This document shows positions 9,170 to 15,901 of a stretch of 36,378 nucleotides of DNA, piece after piece. The stretch comes from Bacteroidales bacterium (lineage in GTDB: Bacteria; Bacteroidota; Bacteroidia; Bacteroidales; UBA10428), in assembly GCA_016926375.1 (NCBI GenBank), contig JAFGOR010000264.1:1-36378 (forward strand), in the 5' to 3' direction. The position numbers and the translations under genes were made by a program. How positions within the stretch are numbered: position 1 is the first letter of the stretch; each line of letters starts with the position of its first letter. A model generated the notes under the pieces. The model did not search any database. It was given only the letters and a program-made list of their open reading frames with translations, and was not told where the DNA came from.

Positions 9170-9796
9170 CTACAAACTTCTCACCTGGAGCAATACGGCA
9201 TAAAAATGCAGCAGACTGGCAACCAAAACAAAAAGATGCCAGATTGCATGGTTGTATTTCATCCGCTTCTGCATGTAAAAAAAAGTACCGGATGTATAGA
9301 AAAGACCTCCTATAAGAAGATAAATAAGAACCGGCTTGGGAATATTCCGGTAAATGGGAGCAGCCATCATGGCGCCGAACCAGGCAACACCAACATAGAT
9401 CAGTGTGCTGATTAGTTTAAACCGGCCAGTAAAGAAAATTTTAAAAATGACCCCGCCAATCATCAGACTCCAGAAAGTAATCAGGAAAGGCCACCCATTC
9501 CAGGCGCCCATGTTAAAATAAACAATGGGAGTAAACGTGCCCCCGATTAACAAGAAGATGCTGACATGATCGAGAATCCTCAGGGTCTTCTTATAATCAG
9601 GCAGGGTGACCGTGTGATATACCGTTGAGGCAAAATAGGTGAACAACAGGCAAAACACATAAATGAGCACCGGTAATGCCGACCGCTGGTCACCGCCGGA
9701 ATTCAGATTATAAAACAGAAACGGAGCGGCTGCTATAAAAAACACGGCGCCTATACCATGTATCAGTGCGTTTGCAAATTCTTCCCTGTTGATCAT
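9170..9796 (-). CDS. Hemolysin III / PAQR family membrane protein
   Basis: A 208-residue integral membrane protein with about seven hydrophobic helices. Family motifs are seen: NALIHGIGAVFF near the N-terminus, STVYHTVTLPDYKKTLRILDHVSIFLLIGGTFTP in the middle (given in part; the conserved His and Asp lie here), and the C-terminal NHAIWHLFVLVASLLHFYAV with two His. The PAQR/CREST superfamily uses such His and Asp residues to bind a metal, and eukaryotic members are adipoQ-type receptors or hydrolases. The name hemolysin III is historical and does not show a role in virulence. Start ATG at 9796. It lies between the histidine kinase and the YceI gene on the same strand; a hairpin at 9878-9914 separates it from YceI, so it is probably transcribed on its own. 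Confidence 0.9.
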   Translation of the reverse strand: MINREEFANALIHGIGAVFFIAAAPFLFYNLNSGGDQRSALPVLIYVFCLLFTYFASTVYHTVTLPDYKKTLRILDHVSIFLLIGGTFTPIVYFNMGAWNGWPFLITFWSLMIGGVIFKIFFTGRFKLISTLIYVGVAWFGAMMAAPIYRNIPKPVLIYLLIGGLFYTSGTFFYMQKRMKYNHAIWHLFVLVASLLHFYAVLLQVRSL

Positions 9797-9877
9797 CCTG
9801 TGCGATTAAAGATTTCCCGAACGCGAAAAACGCATAAAAGGGATTCGCAAATGTAAGATAATTGCATAAATGTAAAA

Positions 9878-9914
9878 GGACAAATTACGCCTCAAATAAG
9901 CACATAATTTGTCC
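9878..9914 (-). terminator. Stem-loop with 10-bp perfect arms downstream of the YceI gene
   Basis: GGACAAATTA (9878-9887) and TAATTTGTCC (9905-9914) are exact reverse complements around a 17-nt loop. Read on the minus strand, the stem lies about 32 nt after the YceI stop and is followed by TTTTA, so it fits a rho-independent terminator. The stem is AT-rich and the loop long, so an operator for the hemolysin III gene is an alternative. Confidence 0.5.
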
Positions 9915-9946
9915 TGTATGCTTTTAAAAAGTCGCCCGTAAGGCCA

Positions 9947-10585
9947 TTAATTGGAAGCAAGTTTAACGGAAAGTGTAATGTCGTCGTTGATAAACTGATC
10001 CTTCAATTCGGCAAAGATCGATTTCGACTGGTAGTTGACATTCCATAGTGTACGATTGATAACAAATGACTCTGTGCTGGCCACTACCTTGCCTTCGGCA
10101 TTACTTACATGGGCATCAAAGACGATGCTTTTGGTAATGCCCTTGATGGTCAAATCTCCTTCGATCCGGTGTGTCACTTTGAGCGTCGCGTTAGTTGTAC
10201 TTTTTAACCTGCTTACCTTGGTAATCACAAAGCTTGCAGTAGGGTATTTTTCTACGTCAAAAAAATCAGAAGATTTCAGATGGCCTACCAGCCTCTGGTT
10301 CATATTTTCATCCTTCAGGTCCAGATTGACGATTGAATTCATGTCAATTACAAATGATCCGCCGGCAATTTCATTTCCAGCCAGCTGAATAGTTCCATCG
10401 GTAAGTTTTACATACCCGTCATGTTCTCCTCCGGGTTTCTTGCCGAGCCAGTTAACACGACTTTCAGCGGTATTCACCGCAACCTTTTTTGCTGTGGCTT
10501 TTTTAGAACCTGCCTGTGAATGTGCAGTAAGAGTGACCAGAACAAAGGAAGATAATAATATGCTTTTTAGTATTTGCAGTTTCAT
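9947..10585 (-). CDS. YceI-family periplasmic protein
   Basis: A 212-residue protein with a signal peptide (KLQILKSILLSSFVLVTLTAHSQA) and a mature domain of about 185 residues that matches the YceI lipid-binding lipocalin-like fold. Hallmarks are VNTAESRVNWLGKKPGG at the first strand, the GGSFVIDMNSI segment, HLKSSDFFDVEKYPTASF, GDLTIKGITKSIVF and the C-terminal DDITLSVKLA. Family members bind polyisoprenoid or amphiphilic molecules in the periplasm, and one is induced by base stress in E. coli. Length and motifs are normal. The gene lies 81 bp downstream of the Trx-TrxR fusion in the same direction. A common transcript is possible but the gap is long and AT-rich, so it may have its own promoter. 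Confidence 0.92.
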   Translation of the reverse strand: MKLQILKSILLSSFVLVTLTAHSQAGSKKATAKKVAVNTAESRVNWLGKKPGGEHDGYVKLTDGTIQLAGNEIAGGSFVIDMNSIVNLDLKDENMNQRLVGHLKSSDFFDVEKYPTASFVITKVSRLKSTTNATLKVTHRIEGDLTIKGITKSIVFDAHVSNAEGKVVASTESFVINRTLWNVNYQSKSIFAELKDQFINDDITLSVKLASN

Positions 10586-10666
10586 AGTTTACTTATTTAA
10601 ATTGTTGAAGACTTCATTTTAACTATTAAACAAGCAAAGACAAATTTGGTTCAAAAAGCTCATCGG

Positions 10667-11938
10667 TCAACTGTCAAGCTCCCTGGTAATATTGATGGCG
10701 GCTATGGTACCATCTGCAATAGCCGTGGTAATCTGACGGTACTTTTTGCTTCGCACATCGCCCACGGCATAAACATCCTTCAGGTTGGTACGCATGTCTT
10801 CATCGGTTTTCAGGTAACCCCAGTTGTCAAGCTCAAGATTTCCGCCAAAGAGATCAATATTGGGTTTTAATCCGACGAAAATGAATATGCCGTCCGTCAG
10901 GAGCTCCCTGGTCTGCTTTGTGGCCAGGTCTTCCACCACAACGGCCATCTTATCTCCCATCCGCGAAAACGACCGGGGTTCGTGCCTGTAAAGTACCTGA
11001 ACGCGGGGATTGGCCAGTAGCTTTTCCTGTGCCTGTTTGTTGGCCTGAAACTTATCAAATTGGTGGATCATGGTTACCTTTGATGCAAATTTTGTAATGA
11101 ACTCGGCTTCTTCCACAGCCGAATTGCCCCCGCCAATTACAATCACTTCCTTATCAACGTAATATTTGGCATCGCACGTGGCGCAGTAAGATATTCCCTT
11201 GCCTTTGAATTCCTTTTCTCCGGTTACATTCAGGTAATTCGGTGAAGTTCCCGTAGCAATGATTAACTTTTTCGCCCTGATTGTTTCATATTCATCAATT
11301 ACAATCTCTTTCTGCTCCAGGTCAACTTTTGTAACATCAACAGCGACCTTGAAAACACTGCCACATTTTTTGGTTTGCTCCGACATGTTGTGCGACAGCA
11401 TGTATCCCGGTTGGGGATCAATAAATCCCGGGTAATTAGACACCTGGTGTGTAAGGCTTACATGTCCGCCCGGCAAACCGGTATCAATCAGCACCGTATT
11501 AACGCGTGCCTGGCACAGGTATAAACCTGCAGTGAGTCCACCCGGACCACTGCCAATAATGGCCACATCATAATGGCTTGTGAATGGTTTCAGGCTGCTC
11601 TTTATTGAATTGACCTTATCCGGTGAAATCATGGAATTCAGGTTGTGCATAATTTCCGACCTTTTGATGCCGCCGGTAAGCCGGATACCCACTTCCCTGC
11701 CCTTTTCAAAGAATACCAGGGTTGGGGAACCATGTACACCAAGTCGTTCTGCAAGGTCACGGTTCTGTTGCCTGAATACTTTCAGGAATTTGACATCATC
11801 TCCATAAATAGCCGCCAGAGATTCAAACTTAGGAGCGAGTGCTTCACATGGCGGACATTCCGAAGAATAGAAGTCGAGTACAACCTTATCCGCCTGCAAC
11901 ACCTCTTTTTCAAAATCCGCTGATACTATTTCTTTCAT
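10667..11938 (-). CDS. Thioredoxin-thioredoxin reductase fusion
   Basis: A 423-residue two-domain protein. Residues 1-105 are a thioredoxin with active site CPPC (SSECPPCEAL) rather than the usual CGPC, and the cis-Pro in HGSPTLVFF. After a linker (DKVNSIKSSLKPFTSH), residues 117-423 are a low-molecular-weight thioredoxin reductase: FAD site IIGSGPGGLTAGLYL, redox-active CATCD, NADPH site VIGGGNSAVEEAEF and the C-terminal FAD segment YAVGDVRSKKYRQ. It would pass electrons from NADPH through FAD and CATC to its own thioredoxin. The known mycobacterial fusion has the opposite domain order. The gene lies downstream of the radical SAM gene on the same strand, with a 338-bp gap that holds a repeat element, so a link to that cluster is possible but not shown. 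Confidence 0.93.
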   Translation of the reverse strand: MKEIVSADFEKEVLQADKVVLDFYSSECPPCEALAPKFESLAAIYGDDVKFLKVFRQQNRDLAERLGVHGSPTLVFFEKGREVGIRLTGGIKRSEIMHNLNSMISPDKVNSIKSSLKPFTSHYDVAIIGSGPGGLTAGLYLCQARVNTVLIDTGLPGGHVSLTHQVSNYPGFIDPQPGYMLSHNMSEQTKKCGSVFKVAVDVTKVDLEQKEIVIDEYETIRAKKLIIATGTSPNYLNVTGEKEFKGKGISYCATCDAKYYVDKEVIVIGGGNSAVEEAEFITKFASKVTMIHQFDKFQANKQAQEKLLANPRVQVLYRHEPRSFSRMGDKMAVVVEDLATKQTRELLTDGIFIFVGLKPNIDLFGGNLELDNWGYLKTDEDMRTNLKDVYAVGDVRSKKYRQITTAIADGTIAAINITRELDS

Positions 11939-12276
11939 ATTTTTAAATTAATGATGCTAAAAGAATAGAATTCTTAATAGATACCTATTTGATAATATGC
12001 CGGCATAAACCACAGCGTGGTTTAATGTGATTAGCGCCGGGTGAAACCCGGTGATAATAATAGTGTCGGTTACAGCAACCACGGAGTGGTTGAATGTTAT
12101 GATAATTTGCTCTATGTAAATTCAACCACTCCGTGGTTGGACAAGAATAAAATGCCACATTACACCGGGTTTCACCCGGCGCTATTCGTATTAAACCCCT
12201 TGACAGGGGTTTTGTGATATTCATATCCATATTTTCCAACTCTTAATTCGCATCAGATATAAAATCCACTAATGGT
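11939..12276. other. 338-bp intergenic gap between Trx-TrxR and radical SAM genes
   Basis: No coding region is supported here. Most of the gap is taken by a nested palindromic element (12007-12212, listed separately). The remaining AT-rich ends (11939-12006 and 12213-12276) may hold the promoter of the Trx-TrxR gene, but no clear -7/-33 pair was found. Confidence 0.7.
12007..12212. repeat. REP/BIME-like nested palindromic element, copy 1
   Basis: Six small hairpins are arranged as a large mirror: A AAACCACAGCGTGGTTT (12007-12023), B CCGGGTGAAACCCGG (12037-12051), C CAACCACGGAGTGGTTG (12076-12092), C' CAACCACTCCGTGGTTG (12123-12139), B' CCGGGTTTCACCCGG (12165-12179) and A' AAACCCC-N6-GGGGTTT (12193-12212). 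B/B' and C/C' are reverse complements of each other, as are the flanks AGCGCCGGG and CCCGGCGCTA. A second copy with the same order lies at 21296-21497. The design is that of REP-type elements mobilised by RAYT (Y1) transposases; no such gene is in the window. Confidence 0.85.
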
Positions 12277-13584
12277 TTACTTTCTGTTCCCGTACAACGC
12301 GAATCCCAGTTCCAATAATTCTTTCACAGGCCGGCAATCAGGGGCGTGCAAGTGTTTGTGGTGGTTATAGGCAACACTGGCGCATCCGCCCCCGCATAAA
12401 AGTGCTAAGTTGCATGAATTACATGCGTCAATACTAAGCACGTCGCGCTGTTGCCACAATTCAACCTGCTTTTTGTTTAAGGTAATGTTTGGCCAGAAGG
12501 TTCCTAATTCTTCTTCCGGCTTGCCTACTGTGGCAGTGCATGAGTAAATTCTGCCTGTGTAATCAAAAGCCCATTCGGTTTTGCAACCGGGACAGGAATC
12601 AAACAACGGATCGGGCAGCTCGTCATTCTCAAATAAAAACCGGGATACGGAAAAAGCGGGTTTATGAAAACCCAGGATATCGGGGTGTTCCCCAATCAGT
12701 TTGAAGAGATCCTGATACATTTCAATGCGTGAATAAAGCCTCGACTGCTGCGACTGGCAATAATGCAGTTCATAGTTCCTGCCCAGCTGGGTTTTAAACT
12801 GCGGATGACTGGTCCAGCCCCTGCTGTTGGCAAATGAAGCCAATTCCGGCAACGATTTCATGTTGTCACGGTCGAGCACAACTCTCAGATTGATGGGAAT
12901 TCCCGACTTCAGCGCAGCATCAATACCTGCCGTAATGTTGCTGAAGGTACCCTGCCCTCCCTTCAGTGAGCGCCTTGAATTGTGTATTTCTTCGGAACCA
13001 TCCAGCGTGACCTGTACTTCGCGGATAGCAGCTGTTGCCAGGAGCGGAACAAAGGCTTCCAGGGAATAACCATTGGTGACCAAGGCCAGCTCCAGACCAT
13101 ACTCATTGCACCGGCCTATAAAGTGTTCCAGAAATTGCCTGTTTCTGTCTCCTGCAAGCAGTGGTTCACCGCCAAACAACGTAACATATTTCTTTCTTCC
13201 GGTAAAATGCGCATTCACATAACTGAAGAAGGCATCCGCCACTGCTGTAATGTTTTCTTTATTGTGTTTGGGATAACCACCCTGATAACAATAAGAACAG
13301 GCAAAATTGCACTCATAGGTTGGTGCATAGAAAAGCTGAATTTCATCTGTGTCACGGGAATCGAGAAAATCCAGGTACCTGAGCCGGAAACGTTTCCGCT
13401 CTTCATCCGGATCAACAACGTATCCTTTTTCAATAAACTCGCTGTTATTCAAGACCCTGTTGTCAAAAACATCCCGGGCCTCATCAGATGAGAGCAAATC
13501 AGCATTTCCCGAAAGCGCGTTGACTATGAAGTAATCGTCTGATTGATGAACTTTTGAGATAATATTGTGCTTCGAGAGTTCCAT
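12277..13584 (-). CDS. Radical SAM/SPASM protein, likely peptide maturase
   Basis: A 435-residue radical SAM enzyme. Residues 1-85 are a small N-terminal domain (like the leader-binding regions of peptide maturases). The SAM cluster motif CxxxCxxC is C92, C96 and C99 (ECNFACSYCY), followed by LFGGEPLL and VTLDGSEEIHNSRR. The C-terminal SPASM domain supplies further Fe-S ligands: C331, C334, C349, C388, C391, C397, C401 and C417 (CNSCNLALLCGGGC). That count suits two auxiliary clusters. The start ATG is preceded by AGGTG at good spacing, one of the few clear ribosome sites here. It begins 14 nt after a 32-codon Cys-containing peptide gene, the usual position of a precursor for this enzyme class. 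Sactipeptide/ranthipeptide-type thioether formation is a guess. It does not look like anSME. Confidence 0.9.
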   Translation of the reverse strand: MELSKHNIISKVHQSDDYFIVNALSGNADLLSSDEARDVFDNRVLNNSEFIEKGYVVDPDEERKRFRLRYLDFLDSRDTDEIQLFYAPTYECNFACSYCYQGGYPKHNKENITAVADAFFSYVNAHFTGRKKYVTLFGGEPLLAGDRNRQFLEHFIGRCNEYGLELALVTNGYSLEAFVPLLATAAIREVQVTLDGSEEIHNSRRSLKGGQGTFSNITAGIDAALKSGIPINLRVVLDRDNMKSLPELASFANSRGWTSHPQFKTQLGRNYELHYCQSQQSRLYSRIEMYQDLFKLIGEHPDILGFHKPAFSVSRFLFENDELPDPLFDSCPGCKTEWAFDYTGRIYSCTATVGKPEEELGTFWPNITLNKKQVELWQQRDVLSIDACNSCNLALLCGGGCASVAYNHHKHLHAPDCRPVKELLELGFALYGNRK

Positions 13585-13598
13585 CTTTCACCTATTGG

Positions 13599-13697
13599 TC
13601 AGTCGTGGCAACCGGCAACAATTTTGGAAGTTTTGGCACAACATTGGGCCACTTTCTGCTTTTTCTGAGCTTTCTTTTTGTTCGTTAATGATTTCAT
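13599..13697 (-). CDS. Small Lys-rich peptide with CC...C motif, putative radical SAM substrate
   Basis: A 32-codon frame from the ATG at 13697 to TGA at 13599. The N-terminal half is very basic (KKKAQKKQK, residues 7-15) and resembles a leader. The C-terminal half carries C19, C20 and C30 and ends CHD. Candidate acceptor residues Thr, Ser and Lys lie between the cysteines (AKTSK). There is no clear Shine-Dalgarno sequence, but the upstream region is A-rich, as is common in Bacteroidota. The stop is 14 nt before the radical SAM start, and the methyltransferase gene ends 121 nt upstream on the same strand. In-frame codons continue further upstream but they read a 7-bp repeat array and are not believable protein. 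A role as precursor peptide is inferred; a small metal-binding peptide is the other option. Confidence 0.65.
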   Translation of the reverse strand: MKSLTNKKKAQKKQKVAQCCAKTSKIVAGCHD

Positions 13698-13730
13698 GGA
13701 ATGATTTTTTTGATTGTATCTAATTATCTT

Positions 13731-13821
13731 GGCTCTTGATTCCTGGTTCGTGGTTCGTGGCTCGTAGCTTGTGGCTCGAATCTCGCGGCTCATGGCTCGA
13801 AGCTCCTGACGCTTGGCTCTA
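13731..13821. repeat. 7-bp-period degenerate tandem array (GGCTCGT-like)
   Basis: Thirteen heptamers in strict register: ggctctt, gattcct, ggttcgt (twice), ggctcgt, agcttgt, ggctcga, atctcgc, ggctcat, ggctcga, agctcct, gacgctt, ggctcta. Core consensus is GGCTCGT. The array runs up to and includes the stop codon of the methyltransferase gene (13819-13821) and ends 33 nt before the peptide start. Confidence 0.85.
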
Positions 13822-14466
13822 TCCGCAACAACAGCATTTCTTCTCCTTAATACCAAATATAGTAAAACTGGCAACATGAATCAAGCCTTTTGGGTACGGT
13901 TTACTTTCTTCAAGCACTTGAATATCTTTAAAGCCTGCTTCGCTCAGCGTATTCATGTATTCGTCACGTGTAACTGCACCGGCCCAGCATTCCGAAACGG
14001 CAACCGGGTCAGTGCAGTATTGTTCAGGCACAGGTTCGGTAGCATAAATATCACTTACCACAAATCTCCCCCCGCTTTTCAGAATGCGGTGAACCTCCTT
14101 CCACACCTTTAATTTGTCGGCAGCGTGATTGATGGTACAATTGGAAATAACCAGGTCGGCTATCTCGCCGGGGATTGCAATAGTTTCCAAATCCGACCGG
14201 ACGAAACTCACATTGGCAACACCGAGTTTTTTGGCATTGTTACGGGCGGTTTCCAACATGCCGTCGGAAATATCAACTCCGTATGCAAAACCAGTTGCGC
14301 CAACTGCTTCTGCCATTCTTAATACATCGGTTCCGCGTCCGCTGCCCAGGTCAACGCAACATTCCCCGGTGCGGGGTTCGGCGTAATTGATGGCGCCACC
14401 ACATGAAAGGCAGCATGATTGCTCAGCCAAATCTGAATAGCGTATGTTAATTGATGAAGTATCCAT
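13819..14466 (-). CDS. ArsM-like SAM-dependent methyltransferase with Cys4 tail
   Basis: A 215-residue class I methyltransferase. SAM motif I is CVDLGSGRGTDVL (residues 37-49), motif II YGVDISDGML. The segments VISNCTINHAADK (C110) and SECWAGAVTRDEY (C150) match the ISNC and CxxGA positions that bind arsenic in ArsM, and CCLSCGG (C18, C19, C22) may supply the third thiol. The protein is shorter than typical ArsM (about 240-380) and lacks most of its C-terminal part. Instead it ends in KKCCCCG, and has 12 Cys in total. It could methylate As(III) or another thiol-bound metalloid; methylation of a peptide or cofactor is also possible. It leads a minus-strand run with the Cys-peptide and the radical SAM gene. 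A TATATTTG box lies 17 nt upstream of the start. Confidence 0.85.
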   Translation of the reverse strand: MDTSSINIRYSDLAEQSCCLSCGGAINYAEPRTGECCVDLGSGRGTDVLRMAEAVGATGFAYGVDISDGMLETARNNAKKLGVANVSFVRSDLETIAIPGEIADLVISNCTINHAADKLKVWKEVHRILKSGGRFVVSDIYATEPVPEQYCTDPVAVSECWAGAVTRDEYMNTLSEAGFKDIQVLEESKPYPKGLIHVASFTIFGIKEKKCCCCG

Positions 14467-14482
14467 TAATTCAAATTATTTG

Positions 14483-14490
14483 CAAATATA
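14483..14490 (-). promoter_or_regulatory. Bacteroidota-type -7 element before the ArsM-like gene
   Basis: Read on the minus strand this is TATATTTG, a match to the Bacteroidota -7 consensus TAnnTTTG, 17 nt from the ATG. No convincing -33 TTG was found at the usual distance, so the call rests on one box in AT-rich DNA. Confidence 0.35.
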
Positions 14491-14542
14491 TATATAATTA
14501 TTTAGATACGTTTATATGTCTTCGGCATTTCTTATGAAGTCT

Positions 14543-15901
14543 TTAGAATGTTATCGTAAACACCGTTTCCACGCCGGGTTCGGAGTGGGCTGTAATGGTG
14601 GCATTGTGTAACCGGAGAATTTGTTTGGAAAGGCTCAGTCCGATTCCTGATCCAGATGGTTTTGTAGTAAAGAAGGGAATGAAGATTTTATCGAGCACAT
14701 CTTTCAGAATTCCCGGTCCGTTATCAATCACCTGAACCGTGATGCGTCCTCTTTTATTCATGTATGCGAGTAAACGGATGTTGCCATTGGGGAAATTGTT
14801 GAGTGCATGGATCGAATTCTTAAGCAGGTTGATCAGCACCTGTTCAATGAGCTGATCGTCTACTGTGAATTCAAGGCTTTCGGGTTCCACTTCGGAACGG
14901 AATTCAATGCCGCATCTCCTGATTTCCTCTTCCATCAGCTTTTCGATGTTACCGAAAAGTTCTTTCACCTGGCATTGTCTGAAGTTGGGTTTGGGAATGC
15001 GGGTCAGGTTTCTGTAGGTATTGACAAAATAGAGCAAGCCGGTGCTCCGCTTGTTGATGGTCTGCAAGGCTTCCTGAATTTCACTAACCGACTCATGGTC
15101 GATTCTCAGCTCATCACTACCATTTTCTTCAACCATGCCTTTCAGCATCAGGTCGAGTGTTGAAGACAGTGATGCAATTGGGGTGATGGAATTCATGATT
15201 TCATGGGTAAGCACCCGGATCAGTTTCTGCCAGGCTTCCGTTTCCTGTTCTTCCAGTACATTCTGAATATCCTTGATGGTAACCAGGTATATCAGCTTGT
15301 CCTTGATTTTGATAGTTGTTGCATAGATGGCCAGTTGCAGGAAATCATCATCATACTGCACCTTGACCAGCTTGTTTTCACCCGGTTTTATATTCAGCAG
15401 TGTATTAACCAGCTCGGGGCTCAATGACTCCAGCACTTTGATGTTTTTCATGCTGGCCATTTGAAACAGCTTTTTGGCAGTTTTATTAATCAGTTCAATA
15501 TTGCCGTCTGCGGTATAAGCAATAACGCTAACATCAATATTTTGTACGATGGTCTGCAGATAATGAAAGCTCTCTTCTTTTTCAGCACGTACCTTTTGAA
15601 AATCGAGCATCACCTCGTTAAAAGCCTTGTTGAGTTCGTTAAAGGTACCTCCCATACCTTCTATTTGAAAGGAACGGGTGAACTCGGAAAACCGGATCGA
15701 CTGAAGAAAACTGGTTAACTCCCTGTTGGTTTTATCAACAAACCGGATCAGTGAGGTGACCTGGAAAATAACCAGCACTGCCAGAATGACAGGAGCAACA
15801 TAATAGTCGCGTTTAAAAATAAAGTAAAATATCAGGAGGATTGTCAGCACCAGCAGGATGACACGAATGATAATATTGAACCTGTAGTTTTTAAAACCCA
15901 T
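14543..15901 (-). CDS. Membrane sensor histidine kinase, NtrY-like
   Basis: A 452-residue inner-membrane kinase. Two close hydrophobic helices (about residues 10-28 and 33-52) leave almost no periplasmic loop, so the signal is probably sensed in the membrane or cytoplasm. A PAS-like domain follows (about 100-210). Then come the phospho-acceptor His in RVLTHEIMNSITPIASLS and the HATPase_c boxes NLLKNSIHAL, VIDNGPGI, FIPFFTTKPSGSGIGLSLSK. This set resembles NtrY/AtoS kinases that pair with NtrC-type regulators. It overlaps the end of the regulator gene by 11 nt (15891-15901), so the two are translationally linked and expressed from the regulator's promoter. The pair most likely controls the efflux operon that lies divergent from it. 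Confidence 0.93.
   Translation of the reverse strand: MGFKNYRFNIIIRVILLVLTILLIFYFIFKRDYYVAPVILAVLVIFQVTSLIRFVDKTNRELTSFLQSIRFSEFTRSFQIEGMGGTFNELNKAFNEVMLDFQKVRAEKEESFHYLQTIVQNIDVSVIAYTADGNIELINKTAKKLFQMASMKNIKVLESLSPELVNTLLNIKPGENKLVKVQYDDDFLQLAIYATTIKIKDKLIYLVTIKDIQNVLEEQETEAWQKLIRVLTHEIMNSITPIASLSSTLDLMLKGMVEENGSDELRIDHESVSEIQEALQTINKRSTGLLYFVNTYRNLTRIPKPNFRQCQVKELFGNIEKLMEEEIRRCGIEFRSEVEPESLEFTVDDQLIEQVLINLLKNSIHALNNFPNGNIRLLAYMNKRGRITVQVIDNGPGILKDVLDKIFIPFFTTKPSGSGIGLSLSKQILRLHNATITAHSEPGVETVFTITF

Noticed and set aside
12277-13584. Radical SAM/SPASM gene as the anSME needed for the Ser-type sulfatase
   Set aside because: The sequence around the CxxxCxxC motif and the N-terminal domain do not look like anSME, and the gene is 10 kb away beside a small Cys-peptide, which fits a peptide maturase better.
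13634-13648. TGGCACAACATTGGG as a sigma-54 promoter
   Set aside because: The -12 part does not match, it lies inside the peptide gene and faces away from all nearby genes.
13698-13877. Upstream extension of the Cys-peptide frame to 92 residues
   Set aside because: The extra codons translate the 7-bp repeat array and the end of the methyltransferase gene; the protein would be an artefact.
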